From Aphidius gifuensis (taxonomy: Eukaryota; Arthropoda; Insecta; Hymenoptera; Braconidae): a DNA stretch of 64,000 nt. Shown in pieces: positions 14,776-25,846 of this stretch (positions are counted from its first letter, which is position 1; each line of letters starts with the position of its first letter). A model generated the notes under the pieces. That model ran no database searches. It saw nothing but the letters and a program-made list of their open reading frames with translations, and was not told the origin of the DNA. The DNA lies in the NCBI RefSeq assembly GCF_014905175.1, contig NC_057788.1, positions 31,652,154 to 31,716,153 on the forward strand, read 5' to 3'. Made by a program: the position numbers and the translations under genes.

Positions 14776-17700
14776 CGACAAGATGATGAAGAATATAAAA
14801 ATGATATGAAAAAAAAAAAAAATTGCCAAAGAAATACACGCGCCGGATGTAACACACGCCTACACGTTGGTTGTGGGGTTATATGTGAATTTCCAAATGA
14901 ATTTTTGAGCTTGTATACGCCCTTAGTCTCTCCTGATAATAATTTGCTAAATGATGATGAGGAGAAGACACACCTTGTGTCCCAAGTAATCGAAACTATT
15001 AAGCTGCTTGGTCATCAAGTTGAAATATAATTGAGCTTTTTGTTGCTCGGTCTTCATCAACCAATGAAATTTTTTTTTTTAAAGAAGCTTGATAATAATT
15101 TAACGTAAAAATACTGTATGTTTTTTTTCATCATGACTGACACACCACCAATAAATACAGTTGGAAAATGAAAAAAAAAAAAAATATATGAATGAAGGGA
15201 ATTTTACCAGAGTCATTCATGGGAGAGTGTGTATTGATCGACCCAGTTCATGAACAACAAGCATACATTGAACAGTGTATGCCATTCAAGCATCAGGATG
15301 AATACTATACTCAAGTTGAAAAAGGTGAACGCGGTTGCGTGGTTGCTTCATTGAACTAACTGGGGTGTCAGAGTCAAACTGGGCTATATATTTATTAACA
15401 AAATAAAACCAGGGCATCTGGGCTTGGTTTGTCCATTCACCCTGGCAATATTGGTCAGGTCGTTGTTCCACTTTTCATCATCAGCCCCCATACACACACA
15501 ACCACCAGTTTCATCTATTTTTTTTTCTCAACATATTACTTGGTAATTTTTTACGTAACCCCGCGGGTATTTGGATTGCAATTTGATTGATAAATTTAAT
15601 TGAAACAACAGCTATTGTCTCAATTAGAAATCCAATATATTTGATGATTATTATTTTTAAACAATGAAATTTTCATTTGTTGTAATAAAAATACTTTCAA
15701 GGTCAAGGAAAAATCAAGCGTTATATATTGTTGATAATATAAATCAGGTCATTGGAACACAAACTCGCAATGACGTCACAATGATGTTACCAAGGTGATG
15801 GCCTACTGGTGAATTAAATTATTTCTGGGGAGGATAATACAACCCTCGAATATTGCATCTAAACTAGAGCAAGAAATTTTAAATTATTTTATTTTAATAT
15901 TGAATTTTTGTTGTTTGGAATTTATGATTTTTTTTGTTAACATATTTATTCCAAGAAGACATAATTTATTGTCTGTCAAATATACACAATGATAAATTGA
16001 TAATTAAAATGTATAATGTGTCAGCTTCACTGTTAATATATAATATAAAATTGATAAATACACGGGAAGTTGGATGTTTTAATAGCGAAGCCAAAGATTT
16101 GTAAAGAGTTTTGAAGTTTTGTTTTTTTTTTTTTTTTTTTTACAAAGACAGGAAGTTTGATGTAAAACCATAAAGAGTAAACAAGTCGTTACCGGATATG
16201 CATCTTCCTTTTCCGGACAGTCTCTTGCATATTAAAAAACCGTGACGATCAGGCTCATGTACCAAGACTTTTGTGTATTTTTTTTTAATTTTTAATTTTA
16301 ATTTTAACATCAGCAACAGTAGCAGTATACCTTTCAACACAATCAATACAAAAATCATCATAATTATACTAAATTAAAGATAATTATTAAAAAACTAAAA
16401 ACTCATTATAAAATTTCTAAAAAATAATTAAATTATATTTTAAATGAAAAAATAATATTCATTTCAAAAAAAAAAAAAAAGTGTTGAAATATATTTTTTT
16501 GATAATTAAATTTTCATGTTTAAAAATCAAAAGATAAAAAATAAAATACACAAGAACATGAATATATATAACTATTTAAAAAGAAAAAAAAAAAAAAAAA
16601 ACATCTTGATGTTAGGAATATCATGAAAGGGTGTAGTCATGTGCGTCCTGGATCTCCAGTTCCAGTCCGGAAGTCTTTGTAAGTGTTCCCACGGCGATCT
16701 TTTCACCATCATCAAACCCCTCTTATTTCAACACCTTATTTGATCATTCAATATCTTGTTAAATAAAAATTTTCAAATATTTTATTTACATATAATATAT
16801 AATATCTACAAACGTTAGTATAAAATATCTAGAGTCAATTTCAAGTGTGAAATTAAAGAAGAAAAATAAATAAGAAATTGAAAAAAAAAAATGAATGAAA
16901 TAAAAAATATAAATAAATTATTATATAAAATGCAAAATAATGAAAAAAAAAATTAAATAAATTATGTATATGACACGCATTATGAACAGGAAGGTAAAAA
17001 AAAAAAAAATTTCTGTGAAAAAGGAAGTAACAACAGTGAGCTAGATGCGCATAGGCATCCTCAATGGCTTTACGTAAAATTACCATTGTGATCAATTCAT
17101 GAATGAAATGACACTTCCGGTATGTACAAGAGAGAGAGGTTAATATTCAAGAGTGGGGACGGAAATAGTTGTAGAGCGTTACGTTATAATATGCCAATGA
17201 ATGGAAGCCACTAATTGTTTTTCTTCATTAAATATCATTCAAATATTAATAATAATAATTTTGCTACGACAATTTTTCTATATATTTAAATTAACTCTAT
17301 TATTTATCTTTATTATTCATTTTTAATTATTATTATTATTTTGAGGATTATTAATAATGATAAGAGCCAAATTATTATGGGCCAAAGTAGAGTGGTGATG
17401 ATGATTATGATGACACGAATTCTATATTTTAATAAAGAGAAAAACATTTAGAGTTGGAAAAAAATTTTTAGAAATTTTTTAATTTTCTTTTTGAGATTGT
17501 AATGGGTTTTCTTTTTTTTTAAATTGTCTATTTTTTTTTTTTCATGCTTCGAGGAAGCTCGTTTCCGTGAGAAAAATTATTTGACTTTTGAAAATTATTT
17601 TAAGAGCACCTAGTTTTTTTTTTTTTAATTATAAACATAATAGAAAATATATTTATTTCAAGTTTAAATGGAAAATTACTTTGCGAAAATATATAATTGT

Positions 17701-19176
17701 TTTTTTTTTTTTTTGCAACAAATTTAAATGACTCGTTTTTTTAAAAAAAAAATGAATTGATTATTTATCAATGCAGGATTGAATTATTGATAGAAAAAAA
17801 AAAATTCTTATGCATTTTGTTTTACGAGAAAAAATATATTATATCATTGTGATTGATTGTAGTAAATTGTAAATTTAAAAAATTAATTTTATTGAATTGT
17901 CAAGACACAGAATTACAGTGAGTCAATTGACAAATGGAAAATAAAAAAATTGATCACACAATGATCTAACCCAATTCGTAAATCTCTCCCCAGTTGGAAT
18001 AATATTTCCATTAAATATTGAGATTTAAATTTGAGCTCTTGTCTGATTTTTCGACGAGAATTTTCATCATGATTTTTTATCTTTTTTATTTTTACTGCTA
18101 CACATACCTTTTTTTTTTTTTCTTTTCAATTTGGCACGTGGCCAAATTCACTGTTACTTTGATTTCTATCCAAAAGTATCTATATATATATTTTTTTTTT
18201 TTTCTATTTGATTCGTATTGATTACACTCGAATTCTCAAGGCTAAAAAAAAATATATATTAAAAGTTTTTCAGTCTGAATCAGTTTATAGAGTGAATGAA
18301 TGAATGAATCAATGAACGTATGAATGAACATAAAAAAAAAAACCTTCACAGTTAGTAATTCATTTTTCAAAAAGAAAAAAAAAAATTATATAAAAAACAA
18401 GCAGCTGTAATTAACAAATGAATGGAAAAGAAAAAAAAAAAAAAATTTATAGACATTAAAAGTTATAAATAAATACCCACAATTGTTTAAAAAAAAATAA
18501 TAATATTTTTATTTTTATAAATTTGATAATTCAGTCTTATAAATAAATATTTTTGCTTATTTTTTTTTGCAACGAGTATATTGAAATACCAACTTAATTG
18601 TATAATTAATTAAAAAAATTAATTATCAAAAATAACAACAAAATATCAACAATTACTAATTAACAATTGGAAATTTACTTTGGACAATTTTATTTTATTA
18701 ATATTTTGTTATTAATTATTAAATAACAAAAGATATAAATAAAAAAAAAAGAAAAAATTCCACGTTTATTTATAGTTTTTAGCATAGATAAATTTTTTAA
18801 AAAATCAATAAATATAATTTTGAAAAGTTACACCTTTACCACTGAATTTATTCTGGGTTGGTCTCAACAAGTTATCATCATCAAATGTCTTGCTCAGCAA
18901 TCCCACGCCCTGACATGCCTGATTCAATTTCAATTCGCCCACATTTACACAGTAATAATAATATCAAAAATATTGTCATCCTCGCATATTAATATATATT
19001 TTCTATTATTATTATTTTTCCTAAAAAATCAAACTAATATTTATTCATAATATTTTTTATGTTCACAGATATCCAGAGAAAGTATAGATGCTTGTAAAAA
19101 TTATTTCCGTGATGATCTACTTAAAAGTGACTGGCAATTAATGGTTGAATTAAAAAAACTATTCGAAATATTGTAA
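3814..19176 (+). CDS. eIF5B: Eukaryotic translation initiation factor 5B, C-terminal exons (5' partial)
   Basis: eIF5B is the cytosolic translational GTPase (IF2 family) that joins the 60S subunit to the initiation complex and positions Met-tRNAi; its C-terminus contacts eIF1A. Five exons join in phase: 3814-3890, 4612-4819, 5914-6039, 12701-12862 and 19069-19176 (TAA). They encode 226 residues, the domain III-IV end of the roughly 1,200-residue protein. Diagnostic stretches are YAGIRIGPVVKKDVMKAS, FPCKLRVVPG, RDPIVIGVMVEAG, GQEVCVKIEPIPG, MFGRHFDETD and the closing SDWQLMVELKKLFEIL. The GTPase domain is outside the window. All introns are GT-AG; the two between the last three exons exceed 6 kb. 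The loop around KKDAEKGAEIDKQ, at the third exon join, seems longer than in human eIF5B as I remember it. Identification is secure. Confidence 0.96.
3891..4611 (+). other. eIF5B intron, 721 bp
   Basis: GTAAGT donor at 3891 and acceptor TAG ending at 4611. It is A/T-rich with several poly-A and poly-T runs. I see no nested gene. A TGATGA near 4090 has no matching CTGA partner, so I do not call a box C/D snoRNA. Confidence 0.8.
4820..5913 (+). other. eIF5B intron, 1.1 kb, with two unique islands
   Basis: Donor GTAATA at 4820 and acceptor TTTTAG ending at 5913. Two segments are richer in G+C than their surroundings: 5280-5450 and 5670-5790. The second can fold on itself (see findings). No convincing coding exon is present. 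Confidence 0.75.
6040..12700 (+). other. eIF5B intron, 6.7 kb
   Basis: Donor GTATGT at 6040 and acceptor TTTACAG ending at 12700. It is mostly homopolymer-rich. Islands of more balanced composition lie at about 7320-7390, 7845-7985, 8565-8725, 9300-9530, 9950-10025, 11220-11345 and 11810-11950. CCGGAAGT-type words occur at 9474-9482 and 11303-11311, with a close variant at 9509-9517. Three CACGTG E-boxes fall within 116 bp at 12292-12407. No ORF here has features of a real exon. Confidence 0.75.
6915..6938 (+). repeat. (ATG)n microsatellite in eIF5B intron
   Basis: About eight consecutive ATG trinucleotides inside the 6.7 kb intron. It is a simple repeat with no other content. Confidence 0.85.
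14806..15030 (+). CDS. Small ORF nested in eIF5B intron, 74 codons, unknown
   Basis: This frame begins at a real ATG inside a poly-A run (MKKKKN) and continues into non-repetitive sequence that includes GCNTRLHVGCGVICEFPNEF and a C-terminal HLVSQVIETIKLLGHQVEI. It lies in a segment much richer in G+C than the surrounding intron. There is no signal peptide or membrane segment, and I recognise no family. A second small ORF follows 160 bp downstream on the same strand. It could be a nested gene, an eroded exon, or a chance frame in a conserved non-coding block. I lean toward chance, but the composition is unlike the homopolymer-driven frames elsewhere in these introns. Confidence 0.2.
   Translation: MKKKKNCQRNTRAGCNTRLHVGCGVICEFPNEFLSLYTPLVSPDNNLLNDDEEKTHLVSQVIETIKLLGHQVEI
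15192..15359 (+). CDS. Small ORF nested in eIF5B intron, 55 codons, unknown
   Basis: A real ATG opens a 55-residue frame with complex composition. It includes ESFMGECVLIDPVHEQQAY and HQDEYYTQVEKGERGCVV and ends in TAA at 15357-15359. An AATAAA lies 43 nt after the stop (15402-15407). An earlier ATG in another frame at 15188 would compete with it. The antisense strand is also open across about 15286-15471, so openness alone is weak evidence. No family is recognised. Confidence 0.2.
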   Translation: MKGILPESFMGECVLIDPVHEQQAYIEQCMPFKHQDEYYTQVEKGERGCVVASLN

Positions 19177-19332
19177 AAAAAAAACAAATTAAATTTCCCA
19201 TTTTTTCAATTATAAAAAATTTGAAATGAAAATGGAAAAACAGAAAGAAAAATATACAAAATGAAGATTAATTAATAAATTGTAAATTAATTTTTAAATA
19301 ACAACGATATTTTTAAATACCACTTTGTATAT

Positions 19333-19395
19333 CAGTGATTAACAAAAAAATTTATCTTTATTATTATTTTTTTTTAATTCTATTGTTAATCACTG
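19333..19395 (+). other. Perfect 13-bp inverted repeat in eIF5B 3' UTR
   Basis: CAGTGATTAACAA (19333-19345) is the exact reverse complement of TTGTTAATCACTG (19383-19395), separated by a 37-nt A/T-rich loop. In RNA this makes a stem-loop about 157 nt after the eIF5B stop and just past the first AATAAA. Whether it lies in the mature UTR depends on which poly(A) site is used. Confidence 0.6.
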
Positions 19396-22300
19396 TTGAA
19401 TAATAATAATAATAATAATAAAAACGAAAATTGTTTTACAAATCTTCAATGAAAATAAAAAATAAAAAAAACAAACTCAATAATTAAAATAATAATAAAT
19501 AATATTAATAAAATTATAAACAATTTGATTTATAAATTTTATAATTTTATTTTTTATTTAAATTCAATTGAGCATGTGTATTTTATACGCTGAAATATTT
19601 TAATGAAATGTGATTGATTGTTTAATCACGTCATTCTCATACGACCTTTTACATTTTCATTTTTTTTTTCTTTATAAAAATATATGATTTTTTTTATTCT
19701 CCCTTGATTGCCTTGTAAAAACACAATCACCATTTCAAATTCTACGCCCCTTTGTTCTATGATGATTCGCGCGATATGTCACGTTTCATGTATTTTTTTT
19801 TTTTCTTCCTTTGAAGTTGTTTTTTTATATTATTTTTCTATTCATACGCGTCATTGCATCAATTGTAAATATCGAGCGTTGTGTTTCTTAATGAAAGGAG
19901 ATGATGAAAAAGGTAGGGTTAAACAATGAAAAAATAAAATCTTGTATATCGAATAAATGAGATAAAAAAAATATATATCTTGTATAAAACAATGATAATA
20001 ATTTTGAAAGAATTGTTTTATAGTAATTTTAAAATGTAACAATGACACAATGGAACAAGAGTCATGCCTAAAATGGATCCAGTGTTCGAAGTCTGTTTGA
20101 AAAAAAAAAAGAAAAATAAATTCTCATGAATCAGTAATAAAATATATTATTTATAAATTCATTGATAAAAAATTTAAAACAATTATCAATCGGTTGTAAG
20201 GTAAATCATTTGATGAAAAGAAAAAAAAATATAAAAATAATGGTAGACATATCGAAATAATTTCGAAATAGCTAAATATCATCGAAATGAAAAAATAATT
20301 TCGACGAAAAACATGGATAAAAAATTTTTTCGATTTTTTATTTTATGATTTTATGTAATTTAAATACTGGTACAATGAAATTTGATGAATTTCAATGACG
20401 ATAATAATTTACAAAGTCATTGGACTTCCTGGTGCATCATCATTGCTGTCCGGGATATTACGAATTCGATAAAATTCATCTCAGTCACATCACAAATAAA
20501 TTAACATGAAAAAAGTGAATAAAAATAATCAGGCTACTTGTCAGTATAATCATTGGAAATAAAAAAAAAAGAATTTCAATTTTTTTTCCTCATAAAAAAA
20601 TGGAAACACTTGTAAAACTGAAATATTTTTTTTTTTTTTTCATTTAAAAATTTGTGTAGCGAGAATTATATTTGAAAAATAATAATTCATGTATGTTTTG
20701 TATATAACATCGAGCAATTTGAAGATAAAAAAAATATCAATGCGATAACGAACAAAAAAAAAAAATAATAAAAATATATGAATATATTTTCCACGTCATT
20801 ATCTTTGTTATATTTCCGGCTTTGTTTTTTGATATTTATTTCTATTCAAAGTTAATTTTATTTTTTGTCAAACTACAAATATTTTATTTCTATGAAATTT
20901 TAGCTTCCTTATTATATCAACTAAACATTCAGTCAAAAAAATAAAAACAATAAACAATTTACAACAAATATTTATTTGATTATATATTTAAAAAATATTT
21001 GAGTAAATAAATTTTTCGTCATTTCTTTTTTATCAAGACAACAACTTTTATATAATATGTGATTAGAATATTGAAATGATATATTTTATTTTTTTATTTT
21101 AACATAGCACATCACTCGTAGATAAAAAAAATATAATATTTAAATAAAAAAATGTATCATTTCCTGTCGAGAAATCGTGCTTTGGTAATCATGAATTTAT
21201 TCGTGCGAATCGAAATATTTCAATCAGTTAAACTTGTCAGGTTTTACTATGAAGAAATATAAAGGAAAAAAATAAAATATTGTCATTTTATAAATAACAA
21301 AATTTACGAATAAATTTATGATAATTAATTCGAGGCTATTTGTTGTAATATTGTACAGCTAATAGAGCAAATAATTTAGAGGTTTTATCACTTGAATTAT
21401 TGAGGATAAAAATCATTGCCTCTTGGCTATCTCGATGCTGCACATTCATAAAATGACAAAATTAAAAATATGTCATGTCCTTGCTTGGCTCTTTATTTAA
21501 TCATTAATAAAAGTGTGATAAAGATAAAGATAGTAAAAATAAAAAATAAAAAAAATCAACACACACACTGTTAAATGCCAGAGTGAGCCTCAATGAATGC
21601 ACGTCATTTCGAGTCATTCATGTATCCGCAGGTTGTCCTCGCAAACAAACTTGCTTGTTCTCTTTCATTGCGTGAGTATTAATAATAATTATCATAATAT
21701 TTTATGCAAGTGTTTGTCTAAAACAGCAACAGCAGCAGCATCAGTGGGATATTAACACACTGCAACCAGGAGAATGGAAAATTATATATATATTTTTTTT
21801 TTTTCATTTAAAATACAAATAAATAATCAACAAAACTTGTTCAAGGATTTACAAATGGTGACGTGAAACATGATTCTCGTTTGATTTTTTTTTTACAATT
21901 TTTAATTATCACTATTATATTGTTTTTATGATAAATAAAAATTATTGTATTAATTTTTTTAATAGACAATATTTAAATGTGCTAAAACACATTTTAATCA
22001 TGTTTCAAATCAATTCAATTTTGACGTCATTTAATGCTCTATTTTAGCATTATTATTCTATACATATTATCAACAACAATAAAAAATATTTAAAATTGCT
22101 ATAAAAAAATTATCAACAACTTGAAGAAGTTTTTATTATTTGAAAATGAAAAAAAAAATAAATACATTCTTGTTTTTATGTTTAAAAATATTTATCCAAA
22201 AAAAAAAAAAAAAAGTATCACACACTATGTGGACATTAAAAAAAATTAATGAAATTAAATGTGTTATAATGATGATGATGATGATGATTAGAGAGTGGGG

Positions 22301-23603
22301 ATGATCAGGTGGCTCTTGTATCCACAGCATGACTCCAAAGACAGTAATTCGACACCCCGTTGAGACCTTGAGTGTCTTCCTTCACTCAATTTTATATATT
22401 TATTATTTAAATTATAAATAATAACAACAGCTATCATTAATTTACTATATTTTATTGATTTACGTTTATAATGAATCAAACAAAAAAAGCCATAATGGCT
22501 AATATGATTTATTAAAAGTCATAAAAAAATAATAATAATTTTGCATGCTTCAAAATTTGTTGATTTTTTGTGGTTTCATTTCTCTGTCTCTCCCTGTGTG
22601 TTAATAATTTCAGTCCTGTTAAGCTGTATATTAATTACAAAATAATGAAGAAGAATAAATTTCTCATGATTTTTTGTTATACCCAGGGTACAAAAATTAA
22701 TAAATTACGTTACTGGTTGGACAATATATACGAGCATGAATGAAGTATCTTTTTCATCTGTTGTGTTTGTACATACATAACGACATATTAAACCAAGTTG
22801 TATATAGAAGGTGTGATACTCAGTGATGCTCTTGATTATCTTGCTCAATATAATCAAAAATCGAAATCGAAAAAGGAGAAAAAATAATCTCAATCATCTT
22901 GGCAACAAAAAATAACAATTTAAAAGTGAAAAAAGATAATTGATGCAATTTTCATGGATTAGCTTGTTTTCAATTATTAATAAATATAAAAATTGAGTAC
23001 ATTTTTTCTGAAAATTATTTATCAAGTGGTACAGCCCTGCCACTGTGTGTGTACACGGGCACGACATGGCCGCCGAGGCCAGCTGAACTCAGATCATGTC
23101 TATCCTCTTTCAACCTTTGCGCAACTTGGCTTTGCTTTTCCGCGATCAAATATATACTCCAACTTGTACTCTCACTTGCTTATATATATTCTAAATATTA
23201 TTATTATCATCATCATCATATTTTAAATGTAAAAATGTTTTTTTTTCTTTCTATTTTTCATGAATAAAAGTGTCTAGAAATATTTCCAGGTATATTTTTT
23301 TGGAGAAGAGACGGTCATTCTTGTTTAGCCCCCATGCTGATGTTTCGGTTACAAATAAATATATATATTTTTCATCTCTTTCTTACAACAATATTATATA
23401 CATTTTTTTTTCTGTCTTTTGGCTATATCTTCTGGCTCTTTTGATGATTTTCATCTGTGTGTGCATATTCATACACAAATCCAACTTAACACTTGTATTA
23501 AAAAATTTTTTGTTAAAATAGTAAAAAAATTTTGGAGTAAAATTAAATTAATGAAATAAAAATAAATAATAATAATACATGATGATGATGATGATAATTT
23601 TAA

Positions 23604-23629
23604 GGGGAAAGAGGGGCGGGGAGGAGGGG
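23604..23629 (+). promoter_or_regulatory. Four-tract G-quadruplex motif upstream of sprouty
   Basis: Four GGGG runs (23604-07, 23613-16, 23618-21, 23626-29) are separated by loops of 5, 1 and 4 nt. This meets the usual four-tract quadruplex pattern, and it stands out in such A+T-rich DNA. It lies about 0.4-0.5 kb upstream of the presumed sprouty start region and is followed by a GT repeat at about 23653-23669. A role in sprouty transcription is inferred from position only. Confidence 0.5.
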
Positions 23630-23999
23630 AAAGAGTTATATGCTATTTTAGTATGTGTGTGTGTGTGTAGATCTCTTGTATAAAATAAGCAGTGAATGAA
23701 GGAGCCTGTTTACTGGTGGTACTGCCTACGCGATTGCCATTCTCTTGGTCGTTTTTTTTGTGTATATATTTTCCCCTCTTTCCTCACCTCATCCCGTCAT
23801 ACCATTCATTGGCCTTTATCCATTGCGCGATGCCTTCCTTCCTTTCCACGATTACCGCAACGCGCACAGCTTCAACTTAATATATTTTTGTCGAGTAAAA
23901 TAAAAAATAAAAATCATCATCATCATCATTTGGTCTCTGTTGCACTCGTACATATATACAACAAAACTTTTGATGAAAAATTGAAAAAAAAAATATAGA

Positions 24000-24200
24000 T
24001 GCGCATGCGCAGATTACATTGGCTCATGTCGTGATGATGATGATGATGACGGCGAGACGGGAGAGACGAAAAGAGAGAGGGAAGAATGGTAAACGGATAC
24101 AGTCAACGACAAGTGGGGGTACCAGTGGCAAGCCACGAATGCGACTAGCGGACCAGTGAGCGAAGAGAACCCGCATGATCTCGATCGGTCTCATTTTAAA
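24000..24200 (+). promoter_or_regulatory. Putative upstream promoter of sprouty
   Basis: This is a sharp rise in sequence complexity. It contains the perfect palindromic NRF-1/Ewg-type word TGCGCATGCGCA (24000-24011), a GA-rich tract around 24050-24092 of the kind bound by GAGA-type factors, and CCAGTGAG near 24153-24160 as a weak initiator. There is no TATA box. It precedes a leader that runs open to the proline-rich sprouty exon. The exact start site cannot be read from sequence. Confidence 0.4.
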
Positions 24201-25590
24201 TTACTCGTTTTTAAAAAAAATATATATTTTTTCTCTTTTTTTACACAATTATTATTGTTATTATTATTGCTATTTAATACAAAACGTATTTAATTAATTA
24301 ATTGTCAATGTTTTTAATTTTTATTATCACAAAAAAACATTATTTATTATCAAAATTAAATTTTTTATTTATTTTTTGTTGTTAATGGTAATATTATATT
24401 TGTTGAATCAAACACAACGACGAGTCACGTAGTTCAACGAATTCAAGATATTATTTAAACTCTCTTACCAAACGAGTGTTAATAAATAATAATAATAATT
24501 TAAAAAAAAAAAAAAAAAAGTGCTATGGATATTTAAAGAAAAAAAAGTTATTATTATAATTTTATTTAAAAAAAAAAATGGTATATAAATTTAGTGATTA
24601 TTAATTTTGGAGCCAAAAATAATTTTTTTTTGTTTTTTAAATAAAGAAAGTTAATAAAAGTGTTTATAAATAACCAAGTGTGGGATTTATAAATTTATAT
24701 ATAAATTTATTGGATTGATAGGGGCAAGATAATATATTAATTAGTACAACAACAATAACAACAACAACAACAACAACAATACAAAATATACTGCCATATA
24801 GTACGACTACAACAACACCACTTACTACTATTACTCCTACTCCTACTCTTACTACTACTACTACTACTTCTACTACGACTACTACTACTACTACACTACT
24901 ACAATCATCATCATGATCATGATGTTGATGACGATGATGAGAAATGATACAATCATCTCTCCTCTCTCTCACAAAAGCATCAGTGACTGTGTTTAATAAA
25001 TTATTTTAAATACATGTGCGTGTAAAAGTGGATTTATTTATTAATTTAAAAAAAAAAGTGTCAAATTATTATTAATAATATAATAATTATTGAAAATTAA
25101 TTTTTTTTTTTTTTTTGTTAAAAGTGAGTAATTATTTGTCGAGAGAAAAACACAAGTGTGAGTGGAATTTTTACTTTTTTTTTTTTATTTGAATTAAATT
25201 TGTTTTGTTTATTGAATTATTTGAAAAAAAAAAAAGGAATAACTCTTCGATTTGATATTGGTAATTGTGTTAATCCCCGAAGAATTTATCGTGGCTCAAC
25301 AACGGGGCTCGAGGAGCCGCCTCGGGATTATCGCGTGGTGCGCGGCGCGTTCATGCGCTGCGCGTACCGATCGTCTCCCGGTGGGTAAAACAATTATTAC
25401 AAATATACATAAAATAATACGTAAACGAAGAAGACGAAGAACAAGCTGAATTATTATTATTATAAATAAATTTAATAGAAAATAAGATAAAAGAAATAGT
25501 GTTTTCACAAGTTTAAATTATATATTATTGCTAAAAGCAAAAAAAAAAAAAAATCAAGTGGATTATATTAATTTAGTGGTAGTGAATTAA
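24201..25590 (+). other. Long 5' leader of sprouty
   Basis: The region between the putative promoter and the first sprouty-like reading frame is A/T-rich, with a compound trinucleotide repeat at 24746-24940 and a strikingly G+C-rich island at 25300-25385. That island ends in donor-like CCCGGTGGGTAAAA and contains an ATG at 25347 followed by ten further codons and a stop. If the weak GTGGGT donor there were used, the short frame would join exon 2 (35120) in phase, giving a tiny alternative N-terminus. Two further GTGAGT donor-like words lie at about 25123 and 25157. I treat the whole as untranslated leader. Confidence 0.4.
24746..24940 (+). repeat. Compound trinucleotide repeat (ACA, ACT/TAC, ATC)
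   Basis: Runs of ACA, then imperfect ACT/CTA units, then ATC/ATG units make up nearly 200 bp of simple repeat in the sprouty leader. The six open frames here are products of the repeat. It is probably length-polymorphic. Confidence 0.85.
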
Positions 25591-25846
25591 AAGTGTAAAA
25601 GTGTGGATACCTTGGACTGTCCCCCGCCACCGGCGCTGCCCCCGCGGCGCCCACCTTGGCCGCCAAATAACGAATTGAGTACAGCAACCCTAAGGAGTAT
25701 TGGGGTGGCAGCTATTGATAATAATAAAAATACAAATAATCATTTATCTAATTTTGTCGTGAATAATCAAATTAAAAAAACGCCGCCACCCCAATCGTTT
25801 GCGCCGCCAAATTATCCTGCGCCACCTAGGCCACCAAGTCGAAACG
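25591..25846 (+). CDS. sty: Sprouty, proline-rich N-terminal exon (no AUG found)
   Basis: The frame is open from a TAA at 25588-25590 to a good donor (AACG|GTAAGA, donor at 25847). It ends in phase 1, exactly what the exon at 35120 needs. The product has CPPPPALPPRRPPWPP near its start and YPAPPRPPSRNG at the junction, then continues GDETRIARAG from exon 2. The joined SRNGGD resembles, from memory, the RRNGGD start of Drosophila Sprouty, followed there by a proline-rich tract. The frame contains no ATG; the nearest candidate codons are GTG (25603) and TTG. Possible explanations are non-AUG initiation, an unseen upstream exon, or translation beginning in exon 2. Phase match and openness in A+T-rich DNA favour real coding sequence. 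Confidence 0.55.

Larger units (their letters stand above)
12863..19068 (+). other. eIF5B last intron, 6.2 kb
   Basis: Donor GTGAGT at 12863 and acceptor TTCACAG ending at 19068. Balanced-composition islands lie at about 13290-13480, 14820-15500, 16140-16260, 16620-16720 and 17100-17180. CCGGAAGT words sit at 16667-16674 and, on the minus strand, at 17113-17120. The 14.8-15.5 kb island carries two same-strand ATG-led small ORFs, listed separately. The remainder is low complexity. Confidence 0.75.
19177..23999. other. eIF5B 3' UTR then gene-free spacer
   Basis: The eIF5B 3' UTR starts here; the first AATAAA is at 19274-19279 and there are several more to about 19460. A 13-bp inverted repeat lies at 19333-19345 and 19383-19395. 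From about 19.6 kb to 23.6 kb the DNA is A/T-rich without a gene. A simple ATG repeat lies near 22268-22290 and ATTTCCGG at 20813-20820. From 23.6 kb the sequence becomes promoter-like ahead of sprouty. Confidence 0.65.

Noticed and set aside
14384..14857. Phe/Tyr-rich minus-strand frames in the last eIF5B intron
   Set aside because: Residue content reflects poly-A/poly-T tracts; no conserved motif.
23692..23998. 100-codon ATG frame upstream of sprouty
   Set aside because: It crosses promoter-like DNA and a CAT repeat, ends in poly-A, and has no domain or splice site; most likely chance.
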